From Dyadobacter sediminis (GTDB taxonomy: Bacteria > Bacteroidota > Bacteroidia > Cytophagales > Spirosomataceae): 64,000 nt of DNA. The position numbers were made by a program, and so were the translations under genes. Location of the stretch: contig NZ_VCEI01000028.1 in NCBI RefSeq assembly GCF_005860765.1, forward strand, positions 372,001 to 436,000, written 5' to 3'. Below, in pieces: positions 53,944 through 62,151 of the stretch. Below the pieces are notes generated by a model that saw only the letters and a program-made list of their open reading frames with translations, did no database searches and was not told the DNA's origin. How positions within the stretch are numbered: the first letter of the stretch is position 1; the number at the start of each line of letters is the position of its first letter.

Positions 53944-56235
53944 GTGGAGCAACTCGTTGAATCCCTCACCATTGATCTGGAGCAGGAGCGAAAGGATATT
54001 CTTAAGAAATACCGTAGATTGTTACGGACAGCAAAACCTTTTTTAAAGGATAATGATGCGAAATTAATCAAAAAAGCTTTTTACACTTCCGTCGATGCGC
54101 ATAAAGACATGCGCCGCCGGTCGGGAGAACCATACATTTATCATCCGCTGGCCGTTGCCCAGATTGTCGTGGAAGAAATCGGGCTGGGTACGACGGGCAT
54201 CGTGGCGGCATTGCTTCATGACGTTGTCGAGGATACCGACATGCGCATTGAGGATATCGAACGTCTTTTCGGTAAGAAAGTAGCCAAAATCATTGACGGC
54301 CTGACCAAAATTTCAGGCAGGTTTGAATACGGAACTTCCCAGCAGGCGGAAAATTTCCGGAAAATGCTGCTTACGCTTTCGGACGACGTAAGGGTTATTC
54401 TGGTAAAACTGGCGGACAGGCTGCATAATATGCGGACGCTGGACAGCATGCCGCGCGACAAACAGCTGAAGATCGCTTCCGAAACGATTTTTATCTATGC
54501 CCCGCTGGCGCACAGGCTCGGATTGTACAGCATCAAATCCGAACTGGAAGAACTGTACCTCAAATACACCGAACCGCAGGAATACCGCGCGATTGCCAGA
54601 AAATTACGGGAAACAAAAGGCATTCGTGACCGGTTTATCGCCAAATTCATGGAGCCGATTGCGCAGGATCTGGAATCTGCCGGACTGAATTTTATCCTGA
54701 AAGGCCGTCCGAAATCCATTTATTCCATCTGGAATAAGATGCGCAAGCAGAACAAGCCCTTTGAGGAAATATATGACCTTTTTGCCATCCGGATCGTGCT
54801 GGAATCCACAGCTGAAAATGACCGTGAAAAGGCAATCTGCTGGCAGGCATACTCGATCGTAACGGATCATTACAAGCCCAATCCGGACCGTTTGAAAGAC
54901 TTTCTAAGCACGCCGCGCGCCAACGGATACCAATCGCTGCACTCGACGGTGATGAGCAAAAGCGGACAGTGGGTGGAAGTGCAGATCCGTACGACACGCA
55001 TGGACGAGATTGCGGAAAAAGGCTATGCGGCACACTGGAAATACAAAGGCAACGATACCAAAGTGCGCGGCAACATTGAACAATGGATTACGCAGGTACG
55101 GGAAACGCTGGAAAACGGTTTCGGCGACAAAACGGCAGCCATTGAATTTCTGGATGAATTCCGGAGCAATCTTTTCAATGAGGAAGTTTTTGTTTTTACG
55201 CCCAAAGGAGAACTGAAAGTACTGCAGAGCGGCTCAACCGCGCTGGATTTTGCCTTTGATATTCACTCGGAAGTCGGTGCGCACTGCATGGCGGCAAAAG
55301 TGGGCGGGATTCTGGTTCCGATCAGTTATGTGCTGAACAACGGCGATCAGATCGAGATCATTACGAGCAGCAAGCAAAAACCCAATGAAGACTGGCTTCG
55401 TATCGTCGTCACTTCCAAGGCAAGGGCCAGAATCAAGGATTTTCTGAAAGAAGACAACCGCCGTCACGAAACGGACGGAAGGCAAATGGTCGAGAAAAAG
55501 CTGAAAGTGCTCGGCATAGACCTTAATGCCGAAGTAACCAATCAGCTGCGGGCTTTCTTTGAATGTAAAACGGCTGCCGACTTTTTTTACCGGATCGGAA
55601 AAGGGTATATCCATCTCGACGAATTAAAAAGGTTCAAGAAAGACAAAGAGGCAAAGGAACGAAAAGTCTCGGATAACAATGCTGCTGCAAATGCCGCACA
55701 GGCGCCTGCAAGCGACGGAAAAACGCTCACCAAATACCTGAAACACATTCATGGCGACCGTGCTGACAGCGACACGCTTCTGATCGGCGACGACATGGAC
55801 AAAATTGATTACAAACTGGCCCAATGCTGCAATCCGATTGCCGGTGACGACGTTTTCGGTTTTGTAACGATCAACGAAGGCATCAAAATTCATAGAACCA
55901 CTTGTCCGAACGCTGCGGAGCTGATGTCCAAGCATGTAAACCGCATTATCAAGGCAAAATGGGAATCCGGAAAAGAAGAAGCATTTCTGGCCGGTCTTTA
56001 CCTTTCCGGAACTGACCGCGTAGGGCTTGTCAATGACGTGACAAGGATTATTTCCAATGAGCTGCACATCAATATGCGGGGACTGACGATTGATACCAAA
56101 GACGGCGTTTTTAAAGGCGATATCAAGCTTTATGTGCAGGATACCATGCACCTGGACATGCTGATCAATAAACTGGAAGAAGTAGAAGGCGTGTACAATG
56201 TGCAGCGTTTCGATACGAATCTGAATGCCAAGTAG
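53944..56235 (+). CDS. Bifunctional (p)ppGpp synthetase/hydrolase (RelA/SpoT homologue)
   Basis: The 763-residue product starts at a GTG (53944); an in-frame stop at 53929 rules out an upstream ATG. The HD hydrolase domain is intact (His67 in YIYHPLA, His92-Asp93 in LLHDVVEDT). The synthetase domain follows (KGRPKSIYSIWNKMRKQ, YDLFAIRIVLE, RANGYQSLHSTV), then TGS (VFTPKGELKVLQSGSTALDFAF), a Cys-rich zinc-finger region (QCCNPIAGDDVFGF) and a C-terminal ACT domain. It makes and degrades the stringent-response alarmone. The gene order rel-fur-purA is typical of Bacteroidota. Confidence 0.95.
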   Translation: MEQLVESLTIDLEQERKDILKKYRRLLRTAKPFLKDNDAKLIKKAFYTSVDAHKDMRRRSGEPYIYHPLAVAQIVVEEIGLGTTGIVAALLHDVVEDTDMRIEDIERLFGKKVAKIIDGLTKISGRFEYGTSQQAENFRKMLLTLSDDVRVILVKLADRLHNMRTLDSMPRDKQLKIASETIFIYAPLAHRLGLYSIKSELEELYLKYTEPQEYRAIARKLRETKGIRDRFIAKFMEPIAQDLESAGLNFILKGRPKSIYSIWNKMRKQNKPFEEIYDLFAIRIVLESTAENDREKAICWQAYSIVTDHYKPNPDRLKDFLSTPRANGYQSLHSTVMSKSGQWVEVQIRTTRMDEIAEKGYAAHWKYKGNDTKVRGNIEQWITQVRETLENGFGDKTAAIEFLDEFRSNLFNEEVFVFTPKGELKVLQSGSTALDFAFDIHSEVGAHCMAAKVGGILVPISYVLNNGDQIEIITSSKQKPNEDWLRIVVTSKARARIKDFLKEDNRRHETDGRQMVEKKLKVLGIDLNAEVTNQLRAFFECKTAADFFYRIGKGYIHLDELKRFKKDKEAKERKVSDNNAAANAAQAPASDGKTLTKYLKHIHGDRADSDTLLIGDDMDKIDYKLAQCCNPIAGDDVFGFVTINEGIKIHRTTCPNAAELMSKHVNRIIKAKWESGKEEAFLAGLYLSGTDRVGLVNDVTRIISNELHINMRGLTIDTKDGVFKGDIKLYVQDTMHLDMLINKLEEVEGVYNVQRFDTNLNAK

Positions 56236-56361
56236 CTTCTTTGAACGATTCTGTTTCTGCCGTGTTTATGAATTGTTACCGGTAAGGCAGTAACAGGAAG
56301 ACTGTCGAAGTAACTGTGATTTAAGTAAAAAAGCGTATTTTCGCGCAAGAATATTAAAGAT

Positions 56362-56865
56362 ATGCCACAAGCCAGCAAACCGAATTTTGAAGCCGCAAAG
56401 AAAATCCTGACGGCTTACCTGGAAAACAAGGGACTTCGTAAAACGCCTGAGCGTTTTGCGATATTGGAGGAGATTTATACCCGGGAAGATCATTTTGATG
56501 TGGATGAACTTTACATCAGCATGAAAAACAAACGCTACCGGGTCAGTCGTGCAACTGTTTACAATACGCTTGACGTCCTGGTTGATTGTGACTTGGTTAC
56601 CAAACACCAGTTCGGTAAAAACCTGGCACAGTTTGAAAAATCATACGGCAACAAGCAGCACGATCACCTGATTTGTACGGATTGTCATAAAGTAATGGAA
56701 TTCTGCGATCCAAGGATTCAATCTATTCAGAACATGGTTGGTGAAATGCTGAATTTCAGCGTGATGCATCACTCTCTGATTTTTTACGGAAACTGCACCA
56801 AAGAAAACTGCCAGAACAGGAACGAGATTTCCAAGGAGCCGACGGCAGTTTACGAGGACAGATAA
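56362..56865 (+). CDS. Fur-family transcriptional regulator (Fur/PerR type)
   Basis: The 167-residue product has the Fur winged helix (NKGLRKTPERFAILEEIYTREDHFDVDELYISM, YRVSRATVYNTLDVLVDCDLV) and metal-binding domain (QHDHLICTDCHKVMEFCDP). A C-terminal Cys pair (NCTKENCQ) lies near the end. It differs clearly from the 42-kb Fur protein, including a longer C-terminus. It lies between rel and purA on the same strand. Likely senses iron or peroxide; specificity cannot be assigned from sequence. Confidence 0.9.
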   Translation: MPQASKPNFEAAKKILTAYLENKGLRKTPERFAILEEIYTREDHFDVDELYISMKNKRYRVSRATVYNTLDVLVDCDLVTKHQFGKNLAQFEKSYGNKQHDHLICTDCHKVMEFCDPRIQSIQNMVGEMLNFSVMHHSLIFYGNCTKENCQNRNEISKEPTAVYEDR

Positions 56866-56943
56866 ACGGATTCATACCGGAACAGACTGCTTATTTCAGG
56901 TCGTTCCAACCTTACCATATTTATTTCAGTAATCAAAAATTGA

Positions 56944-58239
56944 ATGAAAGTTGACGTATTACTTGGTCTTCAGTGGGGAGACGAGGGAAAAGGTAAAATT
57001 GTGGATGTACTTGCACCACGTTATCAGGTCGTAGCCCGGTTTCAGGGTGGCCCGAATGCAGGGCATACACTTGAATTTGACGGTATCAAGCACGTTTTAC
57101 ATCAGATTCCTTCCGGAATTTTTCGTAGTGATATCCAGAATATCATCGGTAACGGCGTTGTGCTGGATCCGATCGTGTTCAAAAGGGAAATCGACAATCT
57201 CGCCAAATATAATCTGGACCTGATCAGCAATCTCTTTGTGTCAAAAAAGGCGTCATTGATCCTTCCGACGCATGCCTTGCTGGATGCTGCCTACGAACGT
57301 TCCAAAGGCGATTCCAAAATCGGTTCAACGCTGCGTGGCATCGGACCGACTTATCAGGATAAAATAGCGAGATTGGGCCTCAGAGTAGGCGATATTTTAT
57401 CACCGCGATTTGCAGACAAGTACAAAAAACTCGTTGATGCGCATAAAGTAATTCTTGATTTTTATTCTTTTGATTACGCTGATCTGTTACCGGCAGCAGA
57501 AGAAAACTTCTTCGCAGCAATTGAATTCATGAAGCAGTTTACACTTGTAGACAGCGAATATGTAGTTAATGATGCACTGACAGAAGGTAAAACGGTTCTG
57601 GCAGAAGGAGCACAAGGCTCTTTGCTTGACATTGATTTCGGTTCGTATCCGTTTGTGACCAGTTCCACAACCATGACGGCAGGCGCATGTACAGGTCTTG
57701 GAATCGCGCCAAGTCAGGTAGGAGAGGTTTTCGGGATTTTCAAAGCTTATTGTACCCGTGTCGGAAGCGGGCCTTTTCCAACGGAACTGCTGGAGGAAAC
57801 CGGTGAAAAAATGCGTCAGGAAGGACGTGAGTTCGGTGCTACAACGGGTCGTCCCCGCCGCTGCGGCTGGCTGGATCTTCCTGCACTGAAATATGCCATT
57901 ATGATCAACGGTGTTACACAGCTGATCATGATGAAAGTGGACGTTCTCACCATTTTTGATTCCATCAAGGTTTGTACGGATTACCGCTTGCCGGACGGAT
58001 CACTTACGAATCATCTTCCGTATGACTTGTGCGATGAAACTGTCACGCCTGTTTACAAAGAATTTGCAGGATGGCAGCAATCGCTGGACGGCATTCACGA
58101 TTTTGAAGCAATCCCGGATGCATTAATGGCTTACGTGAAATTCCTGGAAGAAGAGCTTAAACTGCCGATTACGTTTATTTCGACCGGCCCGGACAGAGAA
58201 GCGCTCATCAGCCGCGAAACTTCTGCACTTTTAAGTTAA
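56944..58239 (+). CDS. purA: Adenylosuccinate synthetase
   Basis: The 431-residue product has the signature start VLLGLQWGDEGKGKIVDVLA, then FQGGPNAGHTL, GSTLRGIGPTYQDKIAR, EGAQGSLLDIDFGSYPFVTSS and GATTGRPRRCGWLDLPAL. It joins IMP and aspartate with GTP in AMP synthesis. Length is standard. It lies 78 bp after the Fur-family gene. Confidence 0.97.
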   Translation: MKVDVLLGLQWGDEGKGKIVDVLAPRYQVVARFQGGPNAGHTLEFDGIKHVLHQIPSGIFRSDIQNIIGNGVVLDPIVFKREIDNLAKYNLDLISNLFVSKKASLILPTHALLDAAYERSKGDSKIGSTLRGIGPTYQDKIARLGLRVGDILSPRFADKYKKLVDAHKVILDFYSFDYADLLPAAEENFFAAIEFMKQFTLVDSEYVVNDALTEGKTVLAEGAQGSLLDIDFGSYPFVTSSTTMTAGACTGLGIAPSQVGEVFGIFKAYCTRVGSGPFPTELLEETGEKMRQEGREFGATTGRPRRCGWLDLPALKYAIMINGVTQLIMMKVDVLTIFDSIKVCTDYRLPDGSLTNHLPYDLCDETVTPVYKEFAGWQQSLDGIHDFEAIPDALMAYVKFLEEELKLPITFISTGPDREALISRETSALLS

Positions 58240-58278
58240 GTACCGGAGTAAATACCGAAACGGATTCATATTCCATTT

Positions 58279-58324
58279 GTCAGCCCCAACGGAGCCGGAA
58301 ACATTCGCACTCTGTTCGGGCTGA
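58279..58324. terminator. Candidate bidirectional terminator
   Basis: GTCAGCCC...GGAG pairs with CTC...GGGCTGAC (stem ~15 bp with two mismatches, 16-nt loop) between convergent purA and the helicase gene. Confidence 0.5.
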
Positions 58325-58331
58325 CCATTTT

Positions 58332-61280
58332 TCAGGCAAGCAAATTCAGAACATCTTCGCGGGAAAGTGATTTTATAAACCCGTCTTCGTTGGATATCAG
58401 GTCGTCTGCAAGCTGCTTTTTGGTTTTCTGCAGCGCCAGAATCTTTTCTTCTACCGAATTCTTTGTTATAAACTTGTAAGTAAAAACCGTCTTATCCTGT
58501 CCAATGCGATGCGCTCTGTCCACAGCCTGCGCTTCAATGGCAGGATTCCACCACGGGTCCAGAATAAAGACATAATCGGCGGCAGTCAGATTTAAACCCA
58601 AGCCGCCTGCTTTCAGTGAAATCAGGAAGATCTTGATTTGGTCATTTTCCTGAAAAGTTTCCACCTGTTCCTGCCGGTTTTTTGTCGAGCCGTCCAGATA
58701 GGCAAAAGTAATGTTTTTCTCTTCCAGGTAATTCCTGAACAAATCCAGATGCTTGATGTATTGGCTGAAAATCAGAATTTTGTGCTTTTCGGCCATAACC
58801 GTTTGCAACTTGTAAATCACGTCTTCAAATTTCCCAGAACTAAACTCATATTCCGGATTCACCATCAAAGGATGATTGGCCAGTTGCCGCAATTTGGTTA
58901 ATCCTTGCAAAACGACCAGTTGCGATTTGGATATCCCTTCTTTATCAATACTTTGCAAGATAAGGTTACGGTAATATGCCTTGGCTTCTTCATAGGCTTT
59001 CTCCTGTTCTTCCGACATATCGCAGTATTGCACACTTTCTACTTTTTCCGGCAGGTCCGTTGCAACCTGTGACTTCAGGCGTCTGAGAATGAAAGGTTTG
59101 ATCAGATTGTATAGCCGTTTTGTTTTCTCTTCATCACCGCGCTTTTCAATCGGAACCTGAAATTCATCGCGGAAAAAAGACTGGCTTCCCAGAAGTCCGG
59201 GATTTACAAACGACATTTGAGACCACAGATCCAGCGTATTGTTCTCGACCGGCGTTCCCGTCAGTATCAGCCGGTAAGCGGCGTTCAGGTTTTTTACCGC
59301 TTTGGTAATGATCGAAGCCGGATTTTTTATGGCCTGCGATTCGTCCAGAATGACATAATGAAAACGGTATAAACGGAGAAAGTCAATGTCAAGCCTTATA
59401 ATTCCGTATGAAGTCAGAATAAGGTCGTACTCGTCAAACTGAGCCGTGTCTTTTTCCCGGTTTGTTCCGGTATAAACAAGCACTTTCAGTTCCGGTGTAA
59501 AGCGTTTTGCTTCAAGCTGCCAGTTGTAAAGCAGCGAAGTGGGCATAATCAGCATGGAAGGCTCGGTCGTACCGGATTCTTTTTGAGATTGCAAGAGCGC
59601 CAGGGTCTGTACCGTTTTACCCAATCCCATATCATCCGCAAGACAGCCTCCAAAACGGTATTGTTTCAGAAACTGCAGCCAGTCATAACCCGCTTTTTGA
59701 TAAGGTCGCAACGTTCCATTAAAGTGGACAGGCGGTTCAGCAGGATCAATGTGATTGAAATCCCTTAAATTTTCAAGTTTCCGGCTGATGATGGCCGAAG
59801 CAAGATTTTCTTCTTTCAGTTCCTGAATCAAGGCAAGATGGTGCATGCGCAGCCGGAGATGGCCATCGTCATTTCCACTTTCGGTAAATGAAAAGAATTC
59901 GGAATATTTTGTAAACCACCATTCCGGAATCACCGCTGTTTCTCCGTTCGGAAGTAAAAATTCTTTTTTGCGGTTCAGAATGTAATTCCTGAGCTGAATA
60001 AACGGGATCTCAAAATCGCCAAACCAGACTTTGGCATTGATGTCAAACCAGTCATGGCCTTCCTGAATGGAAATATCCAGTGAAGAGTAGCCCAGAAAAT
60101 AGCGTTTGGAGTCGTTTGTATTTTGTTTTACAGCAATGCCTTTTTCAGCAAGCCATGCTGCATGGATCTGAAGCCAGCCAAAAGCCTGCGATTTCGGCAT
60201 CTGTATTTTGCCGTTTTTAAGTTCGAGGCCATGTTCCCGGAGGAGATCCGCACTGGTATTTTCGACGTCAATCCGGCGCTTAACTTTGTTGAAAAGATAG
60301 TCATTTCCCTTTTTCTCCATGTACACGCTGGACGCATGTGCCAGATTATCATAGTGAAAACTGAAATTTCCATACTGAAACGAAAGGTCAAATATGACGT
60401 CACTATCGTCGTCTTCAATAGTAGCAACTTCGTCATTGTCCGAATTTGCAAAAAGCAATGGTGCTTTTCTGGAAAGAGAACTGAATTCAGAAATGGTGAG
60501 GACCGTTTTCGGCTGGGAGGACACATTCCGGATTTCAAATCCGCGCGCTACAACATCGTAGGAAGCAATCAGCGGTGCAACAAAACGTTCATAATACTGC
60601 TCTTCAACCTGTCCGGGAATGGCAATGAATTTTTTAGCAAGAAACGGCTTTATCTTTTTTCCGTCCACATGGCCTTCAAACTGGTACAAATGGCCTTCCA
60701 GAACAAGCCACGCAGGTTCTTCACAGATCAGAAATGCGTTTTTGTATTGAAATTCCAGCTTTTGCTGTTGATGCCGGATGGCAGGAAAGTAGTGCGTGTT
60801 TTCTGCATTGCGTATAAAATGAAAGCGGATTGTTGCCTTGTCTTTTTCCAGGATCACCGGCTTCCACAACGGATTTCCATCGTTGCCCATTATAAACAAG
60901 TCCTTGTCATAGAGCCGTTCCAGGATTTTTTCCTTGCAGCTTTCCACATACGTTGCAATGGATTCCTGGATTGTTTTGTCGCCTTTGTTGGGATCGTAAA
61001 CTTTAAGGAAAAAATCTACGGTACTCAGCTTTTTGGAATTGAATTTGCGCAGGATATTATCCTGCTGAATATCATCGATCAGTTTTACAAGTTCAAAATC
61101 CCTTGCATCCAGTCCTGCCCTGAATTCCTTGATGTTTTTGGAAGAAATACTCTGAACCTGAAATGTAAATTCTCCCTGTGCATTAAGCTGCACTGCAAAC
61201 GATTCAAAAATATATCCCAAATACTCGTGATTCAGAATCGAGTAGACGATTTTAAAGGGTTCGGCAGGAGAGACTTTCAT
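58332..61280 (-). CDS. SNF2-family DEAD/DEAH-box helicase
   Basis: The ATG at 61280 (MKVSPAEPFKIVYSIL) is chosen; the frame continues to 61484 but those 68 residues look non-coding. The product has 982 residues. The N-terminal ~500 residues have no recognised domain except a possible SWIM-less extension. The SNF2 core then starts (RPYQKAGYDWLQFLKQYRFGGCLADDMGLGKTVQTLALL). It carries motif II DESQ (YVILDESQAIKN), RLILTGTPVENN, and the C-terminal helicase half (ILIFSQYIKHLDLFRNYL, FLISLKAGGLGLNLTAADYVFILDPWWNPAIEAQAVDRAHRIGQ). Such ATPases move on DNA or act on RNA polymerase or nucleoid complexes; the target is unknown. Single gene, not next to a restriction or defence module. Confidence 0.88.
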   Translation of the reverse strand: MKVSPAEPFKIVYSILNHEYLGYIFESFAVQLNAQGEFTFQVQSISSKNIKEFRAGLDARDFELVKLIDDIQQDNILRKFNSKKLSTVDFFLKVYDPNKGDKTIQESIATYVESCKEKILERLYDKDLFIMGNDGNPLWKPVILEKDKATIRFHFIRNAENTHYFPAIRHQQQKLEFQYKNAFLICEEPAWLVLEGHLYQFEGHVDGKKIKPFLAKKFIAIPGQVEEQYYERFVAPLIASYDVVARGFEIRNVSSQPKTVLTISEFSSLSRKAPLLFANSDNDEVATIEDDDSDVIFDLSFQYGNFSFHYDNLAHASSVYMEKKGNDYLFNKVKRRIDVENTSADLLREHGLELKNGKIQMPKSQAFGWLQIHAAWLAEKGIAVKQNTNDSKRYFLGYSSLDISIQEGHDWFDINAKVWFGDFEIPFIQLRNYILNRKKEFLLPNGETAVIPEWWFTKYSEFFSFTESGNDDGHLRLRMHHLALIQELKEENLASAIISRKLENLRDFNHIDPAEPPVHFNGTLRPYQKAGYDWLQFLKQYRFGGCLADDMGLGKTVQTLALLQSQKESGTTEPSMLIMPTSLLYNWQLEAKRFTPELKVLVYTGTNREKDTAQFDEYDLILTSYGIIRLDIDFLRLYRFHYVILDESQAIKNPASIITKAVKNLNAAYRLILTGTPVENNTLDLWSQMSFVNPGLLGSQSFFRDEFQVPIEKRGDEEKTKRLYNLIKPFILRRLKSQVATDLPEKVESVQYCDMSEEQEKAYEEAKAYYRNLILQSIDKEGISKSQLVVLQGLTKLRQLANHPLMVNPEYEFSSGKFEDVIYKLQTVMAEKHKILIFSQYIKHLDLFRNYLEEKNITFAYLDGSTKNRQEQVETFQENDQIKIFLISLKAGGLGLNLTAADYVFILDPWWNPAIEAQAVDRAHRIGQDKTVFTYKFITKNSVEEKILALQKTKKQLADDLISNEDGFIKSLSREDVLNLLA

Positions 61281-61621
61281 TGTATGATCGTTGGCTGGAA
61301 ATAAAGCTTTTGATTGAAATAGATCACTATTCAAATAAAAAACTGTCTTTTTTAATTTTAAGAACTTTAAATATAATTCAAACCGTGCCAATAAAAAAGT
61401 TTCCGCCTTGGAAGTAGCTTCACATTTTCCGGTTTGGCAGATAAAGCAGACCAATGTAAAGCAAGGTTGTAGGAAATTTTCCACGCATGCATATGGCCTT
61501 ATATTTGCTTGTATTCAAATGACAATAAGTCAGTTGTTTAGCAAGGAACAGCAGCTGGAACGGATTTTAGATCAAATGGAACCTCACAATTTAGGAAGCA
61601 TGGAAACCAACTTCAGGAATC
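61281..61621. other. Intergenic region with ambiguous reading frame
   Basis: About 340 bases upstream of the helicase and of the hypothetical gene. A plus-strand frame from ATG 61520 to 61776 reads KEQQLERILDQME-like sequence but runs into the next gene in another frame. It is not called as a gene. Confidence 0.4.
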
Positions 61622-62095
61622 ATGGAAACCAACCAGAATTTGTTAGTGAATGTTGCAAGACTTTGGAGGATGCTCAACAAAAGCGAGTTGTTCTACAAAA
61701 CAATTATGAGCATAGAAGAACTGGGATCGATAAGGAAACTATGCAGTCAGGGACATATGACTTCTGTCCTTTTTAAAAAGGAATTGTGTTCCGTGTATGA
61801 CTATAACAAATGTTACCTGCACGATCCCGACCTGAGCCACATTACTGTGGATGTTAACGTTGATCATATAGTAAGCAACCGGAACAATCCCGGCTTTATA
61901 ATTTCTCTGATTATTGAGCAGTATGACAAGATTCTGGAAAGTTATAAAAATGTCCTGATTCATCTGGATGAACATAGCAGTCTGGCCAAATTACTCAATG
62001 AGCACATGGACGTATTAAGCAGCAGGAAGGTGTTGCTTTACAACGAAATCAGTAACCTGGGAAATCAGGAATTGTCCGAGCTGAATGTTGCATGA
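61622..62095 (+). CDS. Hypothetical protein
   Basis: The 157-residue product (ATG at 61622, preceded by AGGAAT) is probably cytoplasmic and largely helical (NLLVNVARLWRMLNKSELFYKT; IEQYDKILESYKNVLIHLDEHSSLAKLLNEHMDVL). No domain is recognised with confidence. A 13-bp sequence including the start, CATGGAAACCAAC, also occurs 22 bp upstream (61599-61611) in a different frame, so the true start is uncertain. It ends before a strong terminator shared with glgX. Confidence 0.6.
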   Translation: METNQNLLVNVARLWRMLNKSELFYKTIMSIEELGSIRKLCSQGHMTSVLFKKELCSVYDYNKCYLHDPDLSHITVDVNVDHIVSNRNNPGFIISLIIEQYDKILESYKNVLIHLDEHSSLAKLLNEHMDVLSSRKVLLYNEISNLGNQELSELNVA

Positions 62096-62120
62096 AACAG
62101 TACGGATGAATTTTCGTGAT

Positions 62121-62151
62121 AAAAAAGAGCGGCTGTATGCCGCTCTTTTTT
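62121..62151. terminator. Bidirectional terminator overlapping the glgX stop
   Basis: A perfect 13-bp stem (AAAAAAGAGCGGC / GCCGCTCTTTTTT) with a TGTAT loop between the convergent hypothetical gene and glgX. Confidence 0.85.

Noticed and set aside
58332-61280. SNF2 helicase as part of a phage-defence island
   Set aside because: Neighbours are purA and a hypothetical gene; no nuclease, methylase or other defence partner is present.
60123-61304. 393-codon plus-strand ORF opposite the SNF2 helicase
   Set aside because: Antisense to the conserved helicase gene, with Phe/Cys/Arg-rich shadow composition and no domain.
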